DNA from: Enoplolaimus lenunculus
Lineage: Eukaryota; Nematoda; Enoplea; Enoplida; Thoracostomopsidae
Direction of reading: 5' to 3'
Assembly (NCBI GenBank): GCA_030248215.1
Contig: JASANG010002067.1
Coordinates: 124,001 to 188,000 of the forward strand
Length of the DNA: 64,000 nt
The first letter of the stretch is position 1. Each line of letters starts with the position of its first letter. The translations under genes and the position numbers were made by a program. The notes beneath the pieces were generated by a model. That model made no database searches. It saw only the letters and a program-made list of their open reading frames with translations, and was not told the origin of the DNA. This document shows positions 59,201 to 64,000 of this stretch, piece by piece.

Positions 59201-61022
59201 ATTATGAGGTGGTGTCGTGAAATTTGCGCAGGCCAAGGTGATAAAGCATACGTAACGCCAACTGTGATTCTATTGCTTGCACGATTTTGTGTTGACCTAG
59301 AAAAGTCAACTATAGGGTATGTTCTCGATTTATGCGATAAGCAATTTTTGCAAACTTCGACAGTCGTCTCAGCTGGAACAGGAAGTATGGCAAAACCACG
59401 GCTTGGAGTAAAGGCGCCCTTAAGCAACAAGCCCATTTCGTCTGCTGAGCTAGCAACTGAAATGCATGCGACTGCACAAGCGTTGATCGATCATTATGTC
59501 GAGCTGGAAGGATTTTCTTTGTCTCAGGTACCTATATATTTTACGGTACTTGTTTACTTCCCCTCCACATAAAGTCCCAACTCCACATACCGAAGCTTAA
59601 TGTACACCTAAGCGTACGCGAGAGTAAGCTTAAGCCTGCGCTTAAGTACGTGCAAATCTAGTAATATAAGCACTGATTGGGACTGTGACCTTGTATTAAA
59701 TTAACACTAGAGTGGGGAAAGGTTACAAGTATATGGTTATTTTACTGTAGTGGTTGTATATCGGCCTCTGTTTTAGCCCTAGGCGTTCTACGTGGTTGAT
59801 GTATATAGGTCATTATTAATAATGACGTGGCGATGATTACGCAAATATAAACGTGCACTTGTTTAGTTTTACAACAGTTGGCACTAAAAATAAATATTCG
59901 TCTGATCTGTCTAAAAAGTAAAGCAGAACATGCAGTAATTTTTAAATTTGGACTAAATATTCAGTTGAGTGTTCGGTACAGACGAATTGTATTTATAAAC
60001 GCATTCATAGGAGTGCTGATACAATTGTCTGTTAGCAACTATTCGGAATAACACAGCGCGAATTAAGATTTCAGTTGTAGAAGCGACATTTTAGCAGCTG
60101 CTGTTAGTGTACTAGAAGACTTTGTCGCATGCTGCATTCATCGGCGTTTTGGTAACTTCAGATTTTATATCCAATTTGCAATATTGTTATTGTTTTATTT
60201 CTATTATAGATGGTATCAAAAAGTGTCGAGACTCGTGATTGGATCAGTTGTGTTGAGCCTCGTTCTGTACGTTCAGTTATGAAACGAGTGGTTGAAAGTT
60301 TAAGTGCAATTGACGGCCGAGTGAGCCAATTGCTTGAAGAAGGTACTCGCAAAGATAGAAGCAGCGATTCTAGTCATAGGACAGGCGGTTAGTTTGTACG
60401 AAAAGCCTTGATTAACACAAGATAATTACACAACGGAGAAACTTCTCAAATTGCGTAATTCTTGTTTCGTTAGGAATATTATTCCCGCTGTAATTAATAG
60501 TGCTGTTCGAACTTCTGTAACAACGCAATTTAAGAAAGCACTATTCAAAATTCCGGTGTTCCTATATTTTGTAATTCAGGTATGGCCGGGAGTGCGTTAG
60601 TGTCACGGACTTATCTACCAGGCGGGACGCGTAGCATTACTGCTGGCAGCTTCACTCAGCCTCCGTTTAATCTGTCCGGTGGTCCACCGTCAGAAGCATC
60701 GTTTTTGAAAAAATTATGGTCCGAAAAGATTGATTATTTTGCGAGCGTTGAGCTGACAAAAATGTCCGTTTTGACTGGAATTATTAAACTTTCGTTGAAA
60801 ACACTTCTCGAATGTGTACGAGTGCAAACATTTGGTAAATTTGGCTTGCAGCAAGTTCAAGTCGATACACATTATTTGCAGTTGTATCTGTGGCGATTTG
60901 TGTCCGATGAAAATCTTGTAAGACATCTCTTAGAAGAAGTAATGACCTCAGCTGTGTTGCGATGTTTAGATCCGACTCTGATGGAGCCTAGTGTTGTTGA
61001 AACTATATGTGAACGAAATTAA
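47254..61022 (+). CDS. VPS51: VPS51, subunit of GARP/EARP tethering complexes
   Basis: Tethers endosome-derived vesicles at the trans-Golgi (GARP) or recycling endosomes (EARP). Exons: 47254-47412, 50553-50720, 50867-51083, 51354-51559, about 55586-55753, 56368-56654, 58485-58656, 59102-59527, 60210-60387, 60580-61022. Phases agree except at the start of the fifth: a frame-keeping acceptor at 55541 would add 15 hydrophobic residues, so a missed mini-exon is more likely. Conserved blocks recognised from vertebrate VPS51: [40 protein letters not shown], and in the last exon [19 protein letters not shown] and [20 protein letters not shown], ending [12 protein letters not shown]. Length about 800-820 residues (human 782). 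Exon 2 uses a GC donor. The start Met at 47254 is the first that fits the family; the same frame is open upstream. Confidence 0.93.
47473..48208 (+). mobile_element. hAT element with perfect 8-bp duplication, split by a SINE
   Basis: The element 47481-48200 runs from AGGGGTGTGTCGATTAATCG to GGTCTCGGCACATCCCT and is flanked by AAAATGGT on both sides (47473-47480, 48201-48208). The interior has repeated ATCGGCATCGG units. Compared with the copy at 49131-49503 it carries about 317 extra bases (47524-47840), a tRNA-derived insertion. It lies in VPS51 intron 1. Confidence 0.85.
47524..47840 (+). repeat. tRNA-derived SINE inserted in a hAT element
   Basis: About 317 bp with ATCGG at both borders (47519-47523 and 47836-47840). 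The tRNA-like part at 47619-47688 contains TGGCGTGATGGGTAGCGCGC (A box) and GAGGTTCGATTCCCGGCGTGG (B box). Its loop CTCGCGA could be a CGC (Ala-like) anticodon loop with a T at position 33, but the anticodon and T stems have mismatches, so it is not a working tRNA. The 3' part repeats GTCGTCCCGACCGTG / ATCGTCCCGACCGTG with AGTTCTGA after each. Confidence 0.7.
49123..49511 (+). mobile_element. hAT element, second copy without the SINE
   Basis: The element 49131-49503 runs from TAGGGATATACCGAATAATC to TTTTGGTATAGGCACATCCTA. It is flanked by TTTATGTG and TTTATGTA, an 8-bp duplication with one mismatch. It aligns along its length with 47481-48200 except for the SINE. Also in VPS51 intron 1. Confidence 0.75.
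49609..50385 (+). mobile_element. decayed element with GGTCTCGGTCTCG ends
   Basis: AGGAAGGGATCGTGGTACGG followed by GGTCTCGGTCTCG at the left, and GAGACCGAGCGAGACC then CGACCGAGACCGCAT at the right, in inverted relation. The interior is AT-rich with an ACCGGATACGGATA fragment at 50060. The boundaries are approximate. Confidence 0.4.
51858..52000 (-). repeat. TTAGGC-core dispersed element in VPS51 intron 4
   Basis: Plus-strand CCTAAGCCTAAGCGTAAGCG and TTCCTAAGCCTAAGCCTAAG, ending GTCCCACAGAAAAACGTTCC. The complement of that end matches GGAACGTTTTTTCTG at 13530, giving the orientation. Confidence 0.6.
52076..52838 (+). mobile_element. 763-bp TIR element in VPS51 intron 4
   Basis: Perfect 17-bp inverted ends ACTGGCTTCTCCACAGC and GCTGTGGAGAAGCCAGT. 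Next to each end lies a C/G-rich stretch (CCCCCAGGAAA / CCCCAGGACTTTT types) repeated inversely, around an AT-rich core. No coding capacity. The target duplication is not clear (TA or TAT possible). Confidence 0.7.
52839..55540. other. VPS51 intron 4, remainder
   Basis: A possible mini-exon joining exons 4 and 5 was looked for and not found. 53.0-54.4 kb is unremarkable AT-rich sequence. 54984-55190 is a tandem duplication (see separate entry). Confidence 0.3.
54984..55190 (+). repeat. two-copy tandem duplication, 109-bp period
   Basis: CTGTTTTATGAAGCCGAACG at 54984 and CTGTTTTTATGGAACCGAAC at 55093 each begin a copy that includes GGGAGTCAAAACATATTT, CTGCACAAGCC and CGTATCACAATATTC. The copies have diverged by about one base in eight. 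Confidence 0.8.
56795..57540 (+). repeat. tandem repeat (about 155-175 bp) with octamer ATGCAAAT and a terminal hairpin
   Basis: Four units beginning near TAATATGCAAATTAG (octamers at 56809, 56964, 57139, 57308), each with TATTAGCTAACT, TATCGGTTTTGG, GGTTTGTAA and CACCCAAAAACCC. After the last unit come AAAATCGGTTCAGCCGTTCC and GGACGGACGGACATCC, a tail type common in non-autonomous repeats, and then a perfect 14-bp stem hairpin (57494-57524). It lies in a VPS51 intron. Confidence 0.75.
57613..58340 (+). mobile_element. hAT element of the CAGGGTGCGACCGG type
   Basis: Inverted ends CAGGGTGCGACCGGATACC (57621) and TTATCCGGTCGCACTTTG (to 58332). Flanks CCGGATAC and TGGAATAC are only partly alike (5 of 8), so the duplication has decayed or the border is slightly off. 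About 710 bp, non-coding, in the intron before VPS51 exon 58485. Confidence 0.65.
59598..59650 (+). repeat. short TTAGGC-type hexamer stretch
   Basis: CTTAATGTACACCTAAGCG to AAGCTTAAGCCTGCGCTTAAG, in the VPS51 intron after exon 59527. Small member of the dispersed hexamer family. Confidence 0.35.
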
Positions 61023-61339
61023 TTGTGCATTTAAACAGGTGATTGATAAATGTTGCAGGTTGTTTCTTTTGAAAAGCGCGTGACCATTTTGCAATGTTAT
61101 TTTTATGGACTCGATAATCAAATAGAAGTTACTGATGTATCTATCAAAGTGCAACCAAAATTAATGTATAAACTCTCTGTAGGGCACAAGTTTTATAAAA
61201 ATGCGAAACATTTCATTAACGGAATGTTATGTAGCTTCCGGCAAAAATTCTACTGTTTCAGCTACGGCGTGCAAAGTTATTTTGGTTGCTTTTAAAGACA
61301 GTAACAGATTTCTATTCATGTGATCGTATGACAGTATTT

Positions 61340-61345
61340 AATAAA
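61340..61345 (+). terminator. first AATAAA downstream of VPS51
   Basis: AATAAA 318 bases after the stop codon; another lies at 61599. Either could end the transcript; the sequence does not decide. Confidence 0.3.
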
Positions 61346-61790
61346 CTCGGACAAGCAGAGAACAAAAAAAATGGCACTAGTTCCTACATTGCACTATTTT
61401 ACCATTACTATTGTATACAAAAACGTCACTATAATATACTTGCCGTATTTTGCTTGGCTCGGCTCGAAGTGTATTCTCAACTTTAACAGGGTTAAATTGC
61501 TGTACGTATTTGACTATTCGCGTGGGTTTTTGAAACGGTTATACACTTTGTTTCGTTTATCTAAGTGCAGTCAAACAAAGTTTAACTGTTCAATTTTAAA
61601 TAAATAGGTATGTACCGAAGCAAATGGTTCTAGATTACATTTTGTGCTTAGGTTTAGAAACACACTTGCAACGCTTAGGCTTAGGAGTACGCTAACTCTT
61701 CTGTTACGCCCGTAAAAGTAACATTAGCCCCTACGGTTACCATTGTGTTCAATGTTGTTTAAGATTGAATCTCTACATTAAAACCTACTG

Positions 61791-61859
61791 GCTGCAGTTG
61801 TATTCTAGACAGGGCTGCAGTTGTATTCTAGACAGGGCTGCAGTTGTATTCTAGACAGC
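61791..61859 (+). repeat. 3 x 23-bp perfect tandem repeat
   Basis: Three copies of GCTGCAGTTGTATTCTAGAC plus AGG (last copy ends AGC). Near-identity of the copies suggests a recent expansion. Confidence 0.9.
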
Positions 61860-61954
61860 TCGTGTGGTGAGACAAAGCGCTTCAGATGATCTGGGTTCTA
61901 TTGCCTTATAGAAAATGTGAAATTTTTCTCTTGAGGGAACTTGAGACTATTAAT

Positions 61955-62295
61955 GCAGCAACCCATGTTACTATAAAGGCCGTCCTAATTTCCCGTGACA
62001 GAAATATACCCGGATTGCACACTTATGCGCTCCTGTTTACACATGCACAGGCAGATATATTTGTCCCATCTGTCTCAACTGTCCAAAATGTCCCATCTGT
62101 CCCCTGTCTCATCTGTCCCAACTATCCCGCTGTCCCAATTATATTTTTTGTATGTACTCCTGGTACATTGCTGTCCCGGGAAAATGGGACGGGTACTCCT
62201 GGTACATTGCTGTCCCGGGAAAATGGGACAAGTGCTCCTGGTACATTTCTGTCCCGGGAAAATGGGACCGCCTTTAGGGTAACATTGGCCAATGC
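61955..62295 (-). mobile_element. intact TIR element of the GGGACAG family
   Basis: Both ends are present and inverted: GCAGCAACCCATGTTACTAT, AAAGGCCGTCC on the left and (complement) GCATTGGCCAATGTTACCCT, AAAGGCGGTCCC on the right. Inside are a short TGTCCCATCTGTCTC array (about 62060-62140) and three copies of a roughly 41-bp unit with CTCCTGGTACAT and CTGTCCCGGGAAAATGGGAC (62150-62270). In the reverse orientation it parallels the start of the element at 1404, and it defines the true ends of the family. Confidence 0.75.
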
Positions 62296-62360
62296 AGCCA
62301 TAGCGTTGAATGAAAGTAAACAAGTACCCAAATTTCGGCCCATGTATACTTGACTGCCGA

Positions 62361-62421
62361 CCCAAAATCCCACCGACTCAGCTAAAAAATTGATAGCTCT
62401 TGTTTACGGTGGGATTTTGGG
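62361..62421 (+). repeat. 15-bp perfect inverted repeat (hairpin)
   Basis: CCCAAAATCCCACCG (62361-62375) and CGGTGGGATTTTGGG (62407-62421) with a 31-base loop. The arm resembles the CCCAAAATCCC repeats at 27.7 and 63.1 kb. Confidence 0.7.
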
Positions 62422-62479
62422 ATTGTGTTATTTCAAAAATTCATTGCATGCAATTCCTTTGGCTTATATAATCTCAGCT

Positions 62480-62715
62480 TTAGGTTTTGCATTACGCAAT
62501 CCTTTGGCTCAAGATTAGATTTAGGAGTTGGCAACGCTCAATCTTTAGGCTGAGGATGAGGCAAGGTTCCGTCTTAGGCTTAGGTGAGGCTAGGCGTAGG
62601 ATCTGGCGTAAAGCTTAGATATACATAAACTTTAGAGATGCCTCGGCCTTAAACTTAGGCATCGACTTAGGCAACGGCTTAAGCTTATGTTTATGCTTGG
62701 GTTTAGGTTTAACCT
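62480..62715 (-). repeat. TTAGGC-type hexamer array
   Basis: Many imperfect units (GGCTTAGGTGAGGCTAGGCG, GGCATCGACTTAGGCAACGG, TTGGGTTTAGGTTTAACC). It continues after the MITE at 62723-62978 as 62990-63080 (CTATAGGCTTAGGCTTGGGC), so the MITE appears to have landed inside the array. Confidence 0.55.
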
Positions 62716-62722
62716 TTACACT

Positions 62723-62978
62723 TACACTTTAATTTCCAATGAGTTAATTAATCAACCCAGACGGAAAGTTAGTTATTTCTGAGCTAATATCAGCAAACTT
62801 TAACTCACTCTGAGTTGAGTATATTCTAACTCTGAGTTGATTTGATTCCGGGAAAGTTGATTAATTAAATCAAAATTAGTTATATCAACTCAGAATTATG
62901 AGTTCTGATAGTTCTAACTCAGACTGGGTGATTCAACTCAGTCTGAGTTGAAATCAACTAATTGGAATTTACAGTGTA
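62723..62978 (+). mobile_element. TA-flanked MITE (CACTGTAAATT family), copy e
   Basis: TA-CACTTTAATTTCCAATGAG to AATTGGAATTTACAGTG-TA, full length, same internal GAGTTGATTTGATT and TCTGAGTTC blocks as copy d. Confidence 0.8.
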
Positions 62979-63129
62979 GGCTTTCTGAGCAGGCTTTGGT
63001 TCAAGCATATCTTAAATGATCCTTGGGCTAAACTATAGGCTTAGGCTTGGGCTAAGGTTTGGGCCTAGGCTTTAGGGAACATCCAACTTTCGAGTATATT
63101 CCGATCCCAAACCAAAATCTCACCGTCGA

Positions 63130-63265
63130 CCATGTTCCGAAATCCCAAAATCCCGCCTTTAACCATATCCCGAAATCCCAAAATCCCGCCTTTAACCATA
63201 TCCCAAAATCTCAAAATCCAAAATCCCAAATTTGACCATATTCCGAAATCTCAACATCCAACCTT
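63130..63265 (+). repeat. AATCCCAAAATCCC-type tandem repeat
   Basis: About four units near 35 bp: AATCCCGCCTTTAACCATAT, CCCGAAATCCCAAA. It abuts the 5' break of the LINE fragment. Confidence 0.7.
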
Positions 63266-63309
63266 CCAACATACCTCAAATTATTGCAACAAGATAGTGG
63301 GGTTTGGGA

Positions 63310-64000
63310 CGGCAGCGAGGTTTGCACGCCGATGATACATGTTTGTTTGTTACTTCATGGAATGAAATGAATACAATTATTGAGTTGTTTAATCAGTATA
63401 AACTCGCCTCAGGTAGGTTAAATACTGCAAAAACAAATATTTTATTGCTGGGTACGTCGGAACGAAAAGTGCCAATTATATATAAAAATTATGTGGTTAA
63501 TCGTTTAAAACTATGGGTTTTGGATTGACAAAGAGGGATTTGATCTTTCAGAAAACTGGACGAAATGTGAGGGGAAAATGCAGGCTATTTCTAGAATGAT
63601 TCCCCCTTATGGTATTTCGTTTTTCGGTAGAATTCATTTTCTTTCTTTGTATTATTTGTGCATGCTCAATAATATGACAAGGCTAATTACTCCACCTGCT
63701 AGTCTTATAGCACAGGCTTATCGAAATGTCACGGCCTTTGTTTGGTTTCTTTCTCAGGCCCGCAAAATCAAAACAGAAATATTATTTTTACCCCCAATGA
63801 GAGGTGGGATTGGTTTTCCAAACGTAAGTATTCGTTGCCTTGTTAATCGTTCAATTTTTTACCTACATGTAATTACGCATAACTAGGCCCAAAGCTGGAG
63901 AAGAAGTTTCGACCATCATTACAAAAATGTTCAATCCTTAACCATTCGCCAGCTTGCACGCTGCAAAACTCCGCAATTTTATAAGGAAATTAGAACTGCG
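63310..64000 (+). mobile_element. broken LINE (non-LTR retrotransposon) reverse transcriptase, running off the window
   Basis: The first segment reads GLHADDTCLFVTSWNEMN and GRLNTAKTNILLLGT: the ADD is the RT catalytic motif, the second block the following RT motif. After a frame change near 63515 the reading resumes with ENWTKCEGKMQ, GRIHFLSLYYLCMLN and FLPPMRGGIGFPNV, typical of the RT C-terminal part in L1/Tx1-like LINEs. A further stop at about 63886 is followed by RQLARCKTPQFYKEIRT in another frame. The 5' part is missing; the 3' end lies beyond 64000. Confidence 0.8.

Overview
The window is nuclear DNA from an invertebrate animal (metazoan). It is AT-rich, and its genes are split into many short exons by introns of 0.1-4 kb with GT-AG borders. 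The gene density is low and most non-coding DNA is degenerate mobile-element sequence. The exon-intron structure and the proteins (a RASEF/Rab45-type GTPase, the GARP/EARP subunit VPS51, a histidine acid phosphatase and two prohormone-like peptides) exclude a prokaryote, but I cannot name the phylum.

Layout. 1-2.6 kb: repeats, including a kilobase GGGACAG minisatellite. 3.05-6.3 kb (+): a small secreted, prohormone-like gene with two alternative last exons. 6.3-12.7 kb: intergenic repeats. 12.77-24.69 kb (+): a 17-exon RASEF orthologue (two EF-hands, coiled coil, Ser/Pro/Gln linker, Rab GTPase domain); the spliced model is one open frame of 855 codons. 27.25-28.62 kb (-): a second two-exon secreted-peptide candidate. 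29-34 kb: DNA-transposon remnants. 34.42-40.11 kb (-): a histidine acid phosphatase with eight phase-compatible exons; the signal-peptide exon was not found. 40.2-47.2 kb: repeats, including a three-level nested insertion. 47.25-61.02 kb (+): VPS51 in about ten exons. 61.0-64.0 kb: repeats and a broken LINE reverse transcriptase running off the right edge.

The genes do not form an obvious functional cluster. RASEF and VPS51 both act in membrane traffic. The acid phosphatase and the two peptide candidates would enter the secretory pathway.

The mobile fraction is unusually readable. I see hAT-type elements with 8-bp target duplications (three clear cases), TA-flanked MITEs, long-TIR elements, tRNA-derived SINEs, a LINE fragment, and a dispersed family built on a degenerate TTAGGC hexamer. 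The most novel-looking items are a family of terminal-inverted-repeat elements that carry or seed GGGACAG minisatellites, the prohormone-like gene with duplicated terminal exons, and a 683-bp TIR element with seven TCATATGA palindromes. I recognised no retrovirus-, LTR- or Polinton-like element. All homology calls come from reading the sequence and remembered family patterns; no search was run.
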